A stretch of 58,507 nt of DNA, from assembly GCF_025460805.1 (NCBI RefSeq), contig NZ_JAMXFJ010000003.1:1-58507 (forward strand), read 5' to 3'. Each line of letters begins with the position of its first letter. Position 1 is the first letter of the stretch. This document shows, one piece after another, positions 19,177 to 27,511 of this stretch. The translations under genes and the position numbers were made by a program. The notes beneath the pieces were generated by a model. The model saw only the letters and a program-made list of their open reading frames with translations, ran no database searches and was not told where the DNA came from. Source of the DNA: Microvirga sesbaniae (GTDB lineage: Bacteria; Pseudomonadota; Alphaproteobacteria; Rhizobiales; Beijerinckiaceae).

Positions 19177-20055
19177 TCATCGAACGCCGTTCAGGGCGAG
19201 ATAGGTGCGGATGACCTGGCTGTCGTCCTCATGGCCGTCCCCACGTCCCGAGGCGGCGAGGAACATCTGATGGGCTGCGGCGGCCAGGGGCAGGGCGGCC
19301 CTGGTGTCCCGGCCCGCATCGAGCACGATGCCCAGGTCCTTGACGAAGATGTCGACCGCGCTGGTGACCTCGGGCTTGTCCTGGAGCATGCGCGGTCCCC
19401 GGTCCCTGAGCATCCAGCTCGAGGCGGCCGACCCGCTCATGATCTGCAGGAGAATGTCGAGATCGACGCCGACCTTCGAGGCGAGGGCGAAGGCTTCGGC
19501 GACGACCGCGATGTGAACGCCGCACAGAAGCTGGTTGACGGTCTTGACCATGGCGCCCTGTCCCGGGCGCTCGCCCACATGGAAGACCTTGTCGCCCATG
19601 GCGTCGAAAACGGCTTTTAGTCCGTCGAACGTGTCGCGGGGGCCGGCCGCCATGATGGTGAGCGTCCCTCCCTTGGCGCCCGCGACCCCGCCCGACACCG
19701 GAGCGTCGATCAGGCGCCTTCCGGCGGCCCGGACCCGGGCTTCGATGGATTCCACGGCCGAGGGAGGGCACGTCGCCATGAGGGCGACCACGCCGCCGTC
19801 GCGCAGAGCCTCCAGGGCGCCGCCCTCGAACAGCACGGCCTCGGCCTGGGCGGCGCTCACCACCATCAGGATCAGGACATCGGCATCCTGGGCGGCCTCG
19901 CGCGCGCTGCCCGCGCGCCGGCCTCCCGCCCCTTCGAGCGCCGCGAGGGCGTCGGCGTTCAGGTCGAACCCAGTGACCGTAAACCCTTTCGTCAAAAGGT
20001 TCGACGCCATCGGCAATCCCATGGCGCCAAGGCCCACGAATGCAATTCGAGTCAT
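19177..20055 (-). CDS. LtnD-like beta-hydroxyacid dehydrogenase (NAD-binding)
   Basis: NAD(P)-dependent dehydrogenase of the 3-hydroxyisobutyrate/tartronate-semialdehyde reductase family, 292 aa. The N-terminal Rossmann motif is GLGAMG (residues 8-13). The substrate motif SGGVAGAKGGTL is near residue 121, and the catalytic Lys is in KTVNQLL near 170. Blocks such as NQLLCGVHI and SAVDIFVKDLGIVLD resemble L-threonate dehydrogenase (LtnD). A tetronate or similar sugar acid is therefore a reasonable substrate. It lies downstream of the TRAP/transketolase operon, separated by a repeat element, so co-transcription is uncertain. Confidence 0.85.
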   Translation of the reverse strand: MTRIAFVGLGAMGLPMASNLLTKGFTVTGFDLNADALAALEGAGGRRAGSAREAAQDADVLILMVVSAAQAEAVLFEGGALEALRDGGVVALMATCPPSAVESIEARVRAAGRRLIDAPVSGGVAGAKGGTLTIMAAGPRDTFDGLKAVFDAMGDKVFHVGERPGQGAMVKTVNQLLCGVHIAVVAEAFALASKVGVDLDILLQIMSGSAASSWMLRDRGPRMLQDKPEVTSAVDIFVKDLGIVLDAGRDTRAALPLAAAAHQMFLAASGRGDGHEDDSQVIRTYLALNGVR

Positions 20056-20135
20056 GTGTGCTGATCCCTCGCGTCGTGCTTATCGGTACTGTGCCGGCCT
20101 TGGTGCCGACAAGGGGGGAGCGTCCCGCCCGTTAT

Positions 20136-20251
20136 AGAGCATCGGACGTGAAAAGTGGACCCACCTTTGGGATCGAGTCCGATGCTTCTTCTCCTATGAG
20201 AGCGTCGGTGATCGCGAAAAGCCGGGTCCACGTTTCGCACGATGCTCTCGC
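20136..20251. repeat. GCATC-ended palindromic repeat, two units
   Basis: Unit one runs from AGAGCATCGGACG (20136) to GTCCGATGCTTC (about 20186), with AAAAGTGG inside. Unit two runs from GAGAGCGTCGG (20198) to GATGCTCTCGC (about 20251). It belongs to the same family as the elements at 5528, 15455, 34681 and 58340. No CTAG boundary is present. It fills the gap between the dehydrogenase gene and the TRAP permease gene. Confidence 0.7.
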
Positions 20252-20252
20252 T

Positions 20253-21512
20253 TCAGTAAATCGTCAGCGCGGGAATGTAGCTGACGGCGAGGAGGACCAG
20301 CATGGCCACGCCGAAGAACGGCCAGAGCTCGCGGGTCGTGTCCGCCAGGGACGAACGTGCGATCGACGAGGAGATGAACAGCGTCGTGCCGATCGGCGGC
20401 GTGTAGAGCCCGATGCCGAGATTGAGCACCATGATGATGCCGAGCTGCACCGGATCGAGCCCGATCGTCGCCGCCAGGGGCACGAAGATCGGCCCGAGGA
20501 GCAGGATCGCCGGCGGCAGGTCGAGCGGCATGCCGACGATCAGCAGCAGGATGTTCATGGCCAGGATCACCAGTAGGGGATTGCTGATCGTGGCCGTGAC
20601 CCACTCGGCGAAGCGGATCGGAACCTCGTCGAAGGTCAGGATCCAGCCCACGATGGCGCTGCCCATGATCACCAGCATGACGACCCCGGTCGCGATGCCG
20701 GACTCGACCAGGCTGTGATAGAAACGCTTCCAGGTGAGGTCGCGGTAGAAGACGGCGCTCAAGGCCAGGGCATAGACCACGGCCAGGACGGAGATCTCCG
20801 TCGGCGTGGCGATGCCGAAGCGCAATCCGAGCAGGATCAGGATCGGCATCAGGAGGGCAGGGCCGCTCAGCACCGCCAGCTTGAGAAGCTCCATCCGGCC
20901 GACGGCCGGATCCTCCGAGTGGATGCCGCGCCGCCGTGCGATCCAGCTGCAGGTCAGGACGAAGCCGCCGGCCATCAGGATGCCGGGCAGAATGCCCGCG
21001 GTGAACAGATCCGCGATGCTGACGCCGCTCACGAGCGAGTAGAGGATGAGTGGGATCGACGGCGGGATGAGGATGTCGATCACCGCCGAGGTGGCGTTGT
21101 TGGCCGCGCACAGCCCGGCCGGGTAGCCCTGCTTCTTCTGCCAGGGGATCAGCACCGAGCCCAGCGCGCTGGCATTGGCGACCGCGCTGCCGGAGACGCC
21201 GCCGAACACCACGGAAGCGACGACCGTGGTGGAGAGCGGGCCGCCGCGCCAGCGCTGCATCGACTTGGTGGCGAAGGTCAGAAGCTCGTGCCCCAGCTTG
21301 CCGCCGAGCATCAGGCTGCCGGCCATCATGAAGAACGGCAGGGCCAGCATCGGGAAGGATTGCGTCTGCTGGTACATCTGCTGCGCGACGATCATCAGGG
21401 GCAGCTCGCCCTGCCAGGCGAGCGTTGCGCCGGCGGCGATCACCAGAGCGTGCCCTACGGGGATCGCCAGCAGCATCAGGATCGTGAAGGCGATGACGAG
21501 AACGATGCTCAT
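20253..21512 (-). CDS. dctM: TRAP transporter large permease (DctM)
   Basis: Large membrane subunit of a TRAP importer, 419 aa with about a dozen hydrophobic segments. Typical blocks are SFPMLALPFFMMAGSLM near residue 50, FGGVSGSAVANASALGS near residue 90, and the C-terminal PPIGTTLFISSSIA. It uses an ion gradient to drive solute uptake. The ATG at 21512 overlaps the small-permease stop in an ATGA. A repeat element follows the stop. Confidence 0.94.
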   Translation of the reverse strand: MSIVLVIAFTILMLLAIPVGHALVIAAGATLAWQGELPLMIVAQQMYQQTQSFPMLALPFFMMAGSLMLGGKLGHELLTFATKSMQRWRGGPLSTTVVASVVFGGVSGSAVANASALGSVLIPWQKKQGYPAGLCAANNATSAVIDILIPPSIPLILYSLVSGVSIADLFTAGILPGILMAGGFVLTCSWIARRRGIHSEDPAVGRMELLKLAVLSGPALLMPILILLGLRFGIATPTEISVLAVVYALALSAVFYRDLTWKRFYHSLVESGIATGVVMLVIMGSAIVGWILTFDEVPIRFAEWVTATISNPLLVILAMNILLLIVGMPLDLPPAILLLGPIFVPLAATIGLDPVQLGIIMVLNLGIGLYTPPIGTTLFISSSIARSSLADTTRELWPFFGVAMLVLLAVSYIPALTIY

Positions 21513-22087
21513 AGGCCCGTCTCCTCGGGATCCGGGGTCGGCATGGCCTCGGGGCCGATGACGGCGACCCGCAGGGCCAGCGCGAAGGTGGTCAGGATGA
21601 CCGCGATGCAGCCCAGCGCCAGCGCGTAGTAGCTGTAGCTGCTCGACAGGCCGAGCACGGGGCTGGTCTCGATGGACACGATGTCGGCGACGCCCAGCGC
21701 CTCCCAGGCCAAGACGGCATAGGACGCGATGATGATGGCGTGGCCGACGAGGAGCATGATGCGGGCCCCGTTCCGGTTCAGGCGGGATAGGACGGACTCG
21801 ACCGCCATGTGGCCGCCCTTCTGAACAGCGAGCGCCACGCCGGCCATGATGAACCACGGGAACAGGCGCTCGGGGAGTTCCTGAGCGAAGCGGAAGCCGC
21901 CGCTCTCCAGGACGTAGCGGGCGACGACATTCGCCGTGAGGATCGCCAGCAGGGCGATCCCGGTGAGCAGGATCACCGCCTGGCAGGCGAGGGCCACCGC
22001 GCGGTCGATGACTTTGGCCACGGGGAGCGCGCCGCTCCCCGTGGCCAGCTCACGCTCGTGGTGGGGGAGAGGGGCGGCGCGCGTCAT
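21509..22087 (-). CDS. dctQ: TRAP transporter small permease (DctQ)
   Basis: Small membrane subunit, 192 aa with four hydrophobic segments. The canonical WxIxxGVAL-like stretch appears as WFIMAGVALAVQKGGH. Downstream it overlaps dctM (ATGA), and it starts four bases after the dctP stop. GGAG lies eight bases before the ATG. The N-terminal 20 residues are not typical of the family and are partly encoded by a perfect 14-bp inverted repeat at 22016-22046. Confidence 0.9.
   Translation of the reverse strand: MTRAAPLPHHERELATGSGALPVAKVIDRAVALACQAVILLTGIALLAILTANVVARYVLESGGFRFAQELPERLFPWFIMAGVALAVQKGGHMAVESVLSRLNRNGARIMLLVGHAIIIASYAVLAWEALGVADIVSIETSPVLGLSSSYSYYALALGCIAVILTTFALALRVAVIGPEAMPTPDPEETGL
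22016..22046 (-). promoter_or_regulatory. Strong hairpin inside the start of dctQ
   Basis: GGCCACGGGGAGCG at 22016-22029 and its exact complement at 22033-22046 enclose a three-base loop. It lies 41-71 bases into dctQ and just after dctP. In its place relative to the receptor gene it matches the intergenic hairpins of the other importer operons. It probably protects dctP mRNA or slows transcription into the permease genes. Confidence 0.55.
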
Positions 22088-22091
22088 GGCG

Positions 22092-23090
22092 TCAGCTCCG
22101 GGCGGTTTTCGCGAGCCGGTCGACGAACTCGCCGAAGGGCTTCGCGCGCCAGGTGTCGGCCACCTTGGCGGAGGCTTCGCGGAACGCCGCCTTGTCGACC
22201 TCGTTGACGGCGAGCTTCGGATTGGCCCGGAACTCGCCGTTGAACTTGGCCTCGTTCTCGGCGAACAGCTTGCGCTGCAGGTCGCCCGCCTCCTTGGCCG
22301 CCGCCCTGATGATCTCCCGGTCGGCGGCGGGCAGCCGCGTCCAGGTGATCTGCGACATCAGGAACGGCGAGCTCTCCCATTTGTGGCCCGACAGGCTGAT
22401 GAACTTGTTCACCTCGAACAGCTTCGAGCTGGCGATGTTGGTGAGCGGGTTCTCCTGCCCGTCCACGACGCCCTGCTGCAGGGCGACGTAGAGCTCGCCG
22501 AAGCTGATCTGCTCCGTGCCGGCGCCCAGCGCCTGGAAGATGTCGATGGTCATCGGGTCGGGCGGCGTGCGGATCTTGAGGCCCTTCAGGTCGGCCGGCT
22601 TGGCCACGGGCCGCTTGCTGTTGGTGATGTGGCGGATGCCGTTGTCCCACCAGCCGAGGGGCACCATCTGGACCTTGGAGAACCGCTGGGCGAGCTCCTC
22701 CCCGATGGGCCCTTCCAGCACCTTGAAGGCCGCGGCGCTGTCCTCGAACAGGAACGGCAGGCCCAGAGCCGCGAGTTCCGGCACGAGCGCCGAGGTGGAG
22801 CCCTGGCTGTTGACCGTCATGTCCACGGCGCCGGTGCGCAGGCTGGTGAGCAGGGATTGCTCGTTCCCGAGCTGCTCGGAGCCTGCGACGCGCACGCTGA
22901 TGCGTCCGCCGGTGCGTTCCTTGACGAGTTCGCCGAACCGTTCGGTGGCGATGCTTCGCGGGTTGCCGGGCGCCGCGTTGTGGCCGAGCGTCAGGTTGGT
23001 GGCCGCCCGGGCGCCGCGGGGCAGGGCCAGGACGGCCGGCGCCGCGAAGGCTCCGGCGATCAGGGTCCGGCGCGAAATCGTGCTCTTCAT
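22092..23090 (-). CDS. dctP: TRAP transporter substrate-binding protein (DctP)
   Basis: Periplasmic receptor, 332 aa. The signal peptide carries a twin-arginine-like motif (SRRTLIAG, residues 6-13) and ends near ARAA. The DctP-fold motifs include ADLKGLKIRTPP near residue 166, where the conserved Arg binds the substrate carboxylate, and FGELYVALQQGVVDGQENP near residue 195. The ligand is therefore an organic acid, probably a sugar acid. It sits between the transketolase genes and dctQ and is preceded by two hairpins. Confidence 0.93.
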   Translation of the reverse strand: MKSTISRRTLIAGAFAAPAVLALPRGARAATNLTLGHNAAPGNPRSIATERFGELVKERTGGRISVRVAGSEQLGNEQSLLTSLRTGAVDMTVNSQGSTSALVPELAALGLPFLFEDSAAAFKVLEGPIGEELAQRFSKVQMVPLGWWDNGIRHITNSKRPVAKPADLKGLKIRTPPDPMTIDIFQALGAGTEQISFGELYVALQQGVVDGQENPLTNIASSKLFEVNKFISLSGHKWESSPFLMSQITWTRLPAADREIIRAAAKEAGDLQRKLFAENEAKFNGEFRANPKLAVNEVDKAAFREASAKVADTWRAKPFGEFVDRLAKTARS

Positions 23091-23147
23091 GTGCGTTCTC
23101 CTCTGGATGTCCCACCCGTTGTCCGGGCTTGTCGACGTTTGCGGGTG

Positions 23148-23193
23148 CGGCGGCGCGGAGACGCCGCCGAGCCGGGAGCGGATGGACCGCTCC
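23148..23193 (-). promoter_or_regulatory. Two hairpins between transketolase and dctP genes
   Basis: CGGCGGCG (23148-23155) pairs with CGCCGCCG (23162-23169), and GGAGCGG (23175-23181) pairs with CCGCTCC (23187-23193). Both lie in the 117-base leader of dctP inside the operon, without T runs. They may be a 5' stabiliser of the dctP message or a processing site between the metabolic and the transport genes. Confidence 0.5.
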
Positions 23194-23207
23194 GTGGCAA
23201 AGGCGGT

Positions 23208-24260
23208 CTAGAGCCAGCCCTTGATGCTGCGCGTCACGGCCGCGACGGAGAGCCCGTAGCGGTCGTGCAGGGTCGGGAGGGCGCCGGCGTCGAGGAACTC
23301 GTCCGGCAGGGCGATCTGACGGAAGGCCGCAGGAAACACGCCCGAGCGCATCAGAAGGCCGGCCACCGCCTCGCCGAGGCCGCCGACGATCGTGTGGTTC
23401 TCGGCGACCACCACCATGCGGCCCGTGCGTGACGCCTCCTTCAGGATCGTCGCCTCGTCGAGGGGCTTGATGGTCGGCACGTGCAGCACCGCGACGTCGA
23501 CGTTGTCACTCGCGAGCGCATCCGCGGCCTCGAGGGCGCGCATGGTCATGAGTCCCGACGAGACGATCAGCACGTCGTTGCCGTCGCGCAGGGTCTTGGC
23601 CTTGCCGAACTCGAACCTGTAGCCGTACTCGTCCAGCACGAGCGGGACATTGCCGCGCAGGAGCCGCATGTAGACCGGGCCGTCGTGCGCCGCGATCGCC
23701 GGCACGGCCTGCTCGATCTCGTGGGCGTCGCAGGGATCGACGATGGCGATGTTCGGCATGCCCCGGAAGATCGCGACGTCCTCGGTCGCCTGGTGGCTCG
23801 GCCCGTAGCCGGTCGTCAGGCCGGGGAGGGCGCAGACGATCTTCACGTTGAGGTTCTCCTCGGCGATCGCCATGCAGATGAAGTCGTAGGCCCGGCGCGC
23901 CGCGAACACCGCGTAGGTGGTGGCGAAGGGCATGAAGCCTTCCCGCGCCATGCCGGCGGCCGCGCTGATCAGGAGCTGCTCGGCCATGCCCATCTGGTAG
24001 AAGCGGTCCGGATGCGCCTTGGCGAAGACGTGCAGGTCCGTGTACTTGGCGAGGTCCGCCGTGAGCCCGACGATCTCGGGCCGGGTCTCGGCGAGGGCCG
24101 CGAGGGCGTGGCCGAACGGGGCGGGCTTCGTGCGCTGGTCGGGACCCGCGAGCGACGCGATCATCGCCGAGGTGGTGAGCCGCGGCCTGTCCGCCGTGCC
24201 CTGGCCGCCCTCGGCCTGCTCGCCCAGCCAGGCGGGACGGGTGTATTTCGAGCGCCTCAT
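23208..24260 (-). CDS. Transketolase-like, C-terminal subunit
   Basis: C-terminal half of a split transketolase, 350 aa. It contains the pyrimidine-binding domain (MGMAEQLLISAAAGMAREG near residue 130, with the catalytic Glu of the AEQ motif) and a C-terminal transketolase domain. The N-terminal 40 residues are an unusual linker. The ATG at 24260 overlaps the N-terminal subunit stop (ATGA). Split transketolases occur in dedicated pathways for unusual sugars or sulfosugars, where they transfer a two-carbon unit. The acceptor here is unknown. Confidence 0.9.
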   Translation of the reverse strand: MRRSKYTRPAWLGEQAEGGQGTADRPRLTTSAMIASLAGPDQRTKPAPFGHALAALAETRPEIVGLTADLAKYTDLHVFAKAHPDRFYQMGMAEQLLISAAAGMAREGFMPFATTYAVFAARRAYDFICMAIAEENLNVKIVCALPGLTTGYGPSHQATEDVAIFRGMPNIAIVDPCDAHEIEQAVPAIAAHDGPVYMRLLRGNVPLVLDEYGYRFEFGKAKTLRDGNDVLIVSSGLMTMRALEAADALASDNVDVAVLHVPTIKPLDEATILKEASRTGRMVVVAENHTIVGGLGEAVAGLLMRSGVFPAAFRQIALPDEFLDAGALPTLHDRYGLSVAAVTRSIKGWL

Positions 24261-25132
24261 GATGTCCTCCCGGCGTCCAAGAGTTCGATGGCCTGTCGCC
24301 ACTCGTGCGGCTCCACCCGCAGGAAGTGGTTGCGCTCGCGCTCCTCGAGGAACGGCACGCCCTTGGCCATCTTGGTGTCGCAGATGATGATGCGGGGCTT
24401 CGGCTCGGCGAGGCCGCGGGCGGCGTCGAAGGCCGCCACCAGGGCGTCGACGTCGTTGCCGTCCACGCGCTGCACGTGCCAGCCGAACGCCGCGAAGCGC
24501 TCGGCCAGGGGCTCGAAGCCCGTGACCTGGGACGCGGGGCCGTCCGCCTGCTGGTTGTTCACGTCGACGATGCCGATCAGGTTGTCGAGCTGCCAGTGGC
24601 TCGCCGACCAGGCGGCTTCCCAGATCGAGCCCTCGCCGAGCTCGCCGTCGGAGAACAGGCAATAGACGAAGGATGTCGAGCGCTTGCGCTTAAGGCCGAA
24701 GCAGAAGCCGACCGCGAGGCCGAGGCCGTGCCCGAGCGACCCGCCGGTGATCTCCATGCCGGGCGTGTAGGCGGCCATGCCCGACATGGGCAGGCGGCTG
24801 TCGTCGGTGCCGTAGCTCTCGAGCTCGTCCTCCGGGATGATCCCGGCCTCGATCAGCGCCGCATAGAGGGCGATCGCGTAGTGGCCGATGGAGAGCAGGA
24901 AGCGGTCGCGCTCCTCCCATTCCGGATCCTCGGGCCGGAAGCGCATGGCGTGGAAATAGGACACCGCCAGCACGTCCGCGATGCCGAGCGCCTGGGCGAT
25001 GTAGCCCTGGCCCTGGACTTCGCCCATGCGAAGCGCGTTGCGGCGGATGCGGTAGGCGCGGTCCGCCAGGGATACGTTGGTCAGGGCGTGCGCCTGCGGC
25101 CGTGGCGCCGCCTGGCTCGTGCTCGTGGTCAT
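24257..25132 (-). CDS. Transketolase-like, N-terminal subunit
   Basis: N-terminal half with the thiamine diphosphate-binding domain, 291 aa. The GGSLGHGLGLAVG block is near residue 130. The TPP-Mg motif appears as SDGELGEG...NN (residues about 158-190). The first Gly of GDG is Ser, a variation seen in split forms. It is located between an SDR dehydrogenase (20 bases upstream) and the C-terminal subunit. The arrangement suggests oxidation of a polyol or ketose followed by two-carbon transfer. Confidence 0.91.
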   Translation of the reverse strand: MTTSTSQAAPRPQAHALTNVSLADRAYRIRRNALRMGEVQGQGYIAQALGIADVLAVSYFHAMRFRPEDPEWEERDRFLLSIGHYAIALYAALIEAGIIPEDELESYGTDDSRLPMSGMAAYTPGMEITGGSLGHGLGLAVGFCFGLKRKRSTSFVYCLFSDGELGEGSIWEAAWSASHWQLDNLIGIVDVNNQQADGPASQVTGFEPLAERFAAFGWHVQRVDGNDVDALVAAFDAARGLAEPKPRIIICDTKMAKGVPFLEERERNHFLRVEPHEWRQAIELLDAGRTS

Positions 25133-25152
25133 CGGTCTCTCCCGTTGGCGGA

Positions 25153-25902
25153 TCAATGGATCAGCATGCCGCCGTTCACGTCGATGACGGCGCCGGTGAT
25201 GTAGGCGGACAGGTCGGACGCCAGGAACAGATAGGCTCCGGCCACGTCCTCCGCGTCGCCGAGCCGGTTGAGCGGGATGCCCTTCAGGATGTCCCGGCGC
25301 ATCTCGTCGGTGAGCTTGCCGCCCGTGATGTCGGTCTGGATCAGGCCGGGCGTGACGCAGTTGACCCGGATCCCGTCCGGCCCGAGCTCCCGGGCCATTG
25401 CCTTCGCGAGGCCGAGCACGCCGGCCTTCGCGGCGGAGTAGTGCGGCCCGCCGAAGATCCCGCCGCCGCGCTGCGCCGAGACCGACGACATGCAGGCGAT
25501 CGACCCGCGGCCGCGGGAGCGCATGTGCGGGATGAAGGCCTGGCTCAGGTAGAGGACCCCGGTCAGGTTCACGTCGACGATGCGCCGCCAGCTCGCGGCG
25601 TCGATCTCCATGGTCTTCACCGGCTGGGTGACGCCGGCATTGTTGAGCAGGATGTCGACCTGCCCGAAGGCCGTGATGGCGTCGTCGGCGGCGCGCCGGC
25701 ACTCGTCGAGATCCGTGACGTTGCAGCCGATCCCGACATGCTGCGGCCCGAGGGACGCGGCCGCCTCCCGGGCGCCCGGGCCGTCGATGTCGAGAATCGC
25801 CACCCGGGCGCCGTGGCGGGCGAAGAGGCGGGCGGTGGCAAGGCCGATCCCGCGCGGGCTCGCGGCGCCGGAAATGACCGCGGTCTTTCCTTCGAGTAGC
25901 AT
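25153..25902 (-). CDS. SDR family NAD(P)-dependent oxidoreductase
   Basis: Classical short-chain dehydrogenase, 249 aa. The cofactor motif SGAASPRGIG (residues 11-20) replaces the usual TGxxxGIG. NNAG is near residue 91, the catalytic Ser is in SSVSAQ, and YSAAKAG near residue 155 provides Tyr and Lys. The C-terminal DVNGG is typical. GGAGG lies five bases before the ATG. It is first in the transketolase/TRAP operon and divergent from the LysR gene. It probably oxidises the imported hydroxy compound. Substrate not inferable. Confidence 0.92.
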   Translation of the reverse strand: MLLEGKTAVISGAASPRGIGLATARLFARHGARVAILDIDGPGAREAAASLGPQHVGIGCNVTDLDECRRAADDAITAFGQVDILLNNAGVTQPVKTMEIDAASWRRIVDVNLTGVLYLSQAFIPHMRSRGRGSIACMSSVSAQRGGGIFGGPHYSAAKAGVLGLAKAMARELGPDGIRVNCVTPGLIQTDITGGKLTDEMRRDILKGIPLNRLGDAEDVAGAYLFLASDLSAYITGAVIDVNGGMLIH

Positions 25903-25996
25903 CGTTTCCTCCAGGGGAGATGGTCGTTCTTGTTCGTGTTGGAGGAATTATTTTCCGCATTGCGCGGGAGGACAAACGCGCCGTTTACACCCTCTG

Positions 25997-26011
25997 GTGA
26001 ATCTGGTTCAC
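25997..26011. promoter_or_regulatory. Candidate LysR operator (palindromic T-N11-A)
   Basis: GTGAA (25997-26001) and TTCAC (26007-26011) form a perfect palindrome with a five-base centre. T25998 and A26010 fit the LysR T-N11-A rule. It ends eight bases before the lysR start and lies in the divergent promoter region, where it could control both the regulator and the SDR/transketolase/TRAP operon. An overlapping CACC/GGTG palindrome lies just to the left. Confidence 0.5.
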
Positions 26012-26018
26012 TCATCCG

Positions 26019-26921
26019 ATGCTGCAGCAGGTTCCGCTCTCCTACCTTCGGATCTTCGAGGCGGCCGGCCGGACCGGGTCGTTCCGGGCGGCCTCGGCGG
26101 AGCTCAACCTGACGCCGAGCGCGGTGAGCCACGCGATCCGCAAGCTCGAGCAGGCGCTCGGCATCCCGCTCTTCGACCGGGAGACGCGCAACGTGCGGCT
26201 GAGCTACGAGGGCGAGGCGCTGATGCGCCATGTCGGCCGCGCCTTCGAGGAGCTGCGGCGCGGCATGGAGGTCGTGTCGACGCGTGGCCCCATGCTCCTG
26301 CGCCTGCACTCGGCGCCGAGCTTCGCCGCGCAGTGGCTGACGCCGCGCCTGGCGGCCTTCCTGAAGCACCATCCGGGCGTGGACGTGCGGCTCGCGGCGG
26401 GCACCGACTACACGCGCTTCACGTCGGACGAGTTCGACGCGGACATCGTCTACGGTGCCCCGCGCACGGAAGGGCTGATCGTCGTGCCCCTCGGCGAGGA
26501 GACGATCACGCCGCTCTGCGCGCCGGACCTCGCCGCGACCATCGCGGCGCCGGCGGACCTGGTCCACCATGTTCTGATCCAGACCGACAGCAAGCAGATC
26601 CAGTGGGCCGACTGGTTCGCCGCCAACAATCTGGCCGGGCCGTCGCCGAACGGGAGCCGGTTCGACCGCAGCTTCCTGGCCATCGCGGCCGCCGCCGAGG
26701 GCCTCGGCGTGGCGCTCGAATCCACGCGCCTGGCCGAGCGGGAACTCGCCTCGGGCCGGCTGGTCATGCCCCTCGATGGCCGCTCCAACGCGGTCCGGTA
26801 TGTGGGCCACAACCTGGTCTTTCCCCGGTACGTCCGGCAGCGTCGCCCGCTGAGGGCCTTTTGCGAATGGCTGCTGGCCGAGCTCGAGATCAAGGCTCCG
26901 CTCCCGCTCGTCGGGACCTGA
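26019..26921 (+). CDS. LysR family transcriptional regulator (GcvA-like)
   Basis: DNA-binding regulator, 300 aa. The N-terminal HTH (FEAAGRTGSFRAASAELNLT, then SAVSHAIRKLEQALG near residue 35-50) is followed by LFDRETRNVRLSYEG and a periplasmic-binding-like effector domain. The HTH wording is close to the GcvA subgroup. Divergent from the SDR gene with 116 bases between them. It most likely senses the substrate or an intermediate of the transketolase pathway. Confidence 0.92.
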   Translation: MLQQVPLSYLRIFEAAGRTGSFRAASAELNLTPSAVSHAIRKLEQALGIPLFDRETRNVRLSYEGEALMRHVGRAFEELRRGMEVVSTRGPMLLRLHSAPSFAAQWLTPRLAAFLKHHPGVDVRLAAGTDYTRFTSDEFDADIVYGAPRTEGLIVVPLGEETITPLCAPDLAATIAAPADLVHHVLIQTDSKQIQWADWFAANNLAGPSPNGSRFDRSFLAIAAAAEGLGVALESTRLAERELASGRLVMPLDGRSNAVRYVGHNLVFPRYVRQRRPLRAFCEWLLAELEIKAPLPLVGT

Positions 26922-27511
26922 GCGGTGCCCGGCGTGCCGGTGCGCGCGACGGCACGACCGGAATGCCGCCGACAAGGGTCAGGTTCGTTGACCTATACGC
27001 ATTGATGATCTCCCGGCTGTGAAAGCGCGCGACTTCACTGCTTGATATGGAGGAGTTCTTCCTAGAATATTCATTCCAACGACATCCGACGCCTGCGCCA
27101 TACGGGCAGGACGAATGAACGGGGCCTGGAGGAAGCGCATGCTTGAAGGCGAGCGCGCGACGCGGACGTGTCAGCGGTCGGCGACCGATCTGGATGAATC
27201 CATCCGGACGAACCATCCTGCCGACTCGCCGCCGTCCGGTGGGCTCATCGCGGATCTTCCATGAGACCTCGTCCCGCGAGTTCGCGCCCATGATTCCTCG
27301 CCCACGCCTTCCTGGAAGATCCGGCCCGGCGAAGATCCGGCCCGGCGCCCTGGCGATGACGCGGCCCGGTGCATGAACCCTCATCCTGTTCGATCCGGCG
27401 CCCGTCCCTGCGGAGTGGGCGGCGCCGGGGATCGATCAACCTCAAATGCGTGGCTCAACCGGGGCGGCCGCGCATGTCACCAGAGATCCCGGACTACGGA
27501 GGATGCGAACG
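26922..27511. other. Intergenic region upstream of a sugar-type importer
   Basis: This 590-base gap has no convincing gene. A tandem direct repeat of 16 bases (unit starting GAAGATCC, 27315-27346) is present, and the stretch around 27040-27085 is AT-richer, with TAGAATATTCATTCC. That part may contain the promoter of the following ABC operon. GGAGG at 27498-27502 sets the start of the next gene. Confidence 0.4.

Noticed and set aside
26890..27384. Minus-strand open frame of about 160 codons upstream of the sugar receptor gene
   Set aside because: Arg/Gly/Pro-rich, overlaps the LysR end and has no start signal or motif.
27498..27511. ATG at 27503 as start of the sugar-binding protein
   Set aside because: It follows GGAGG with no spacer. 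The ATG at 27512 has a nine-base spacing and puts the twin-arginine signal at the N-terminus.
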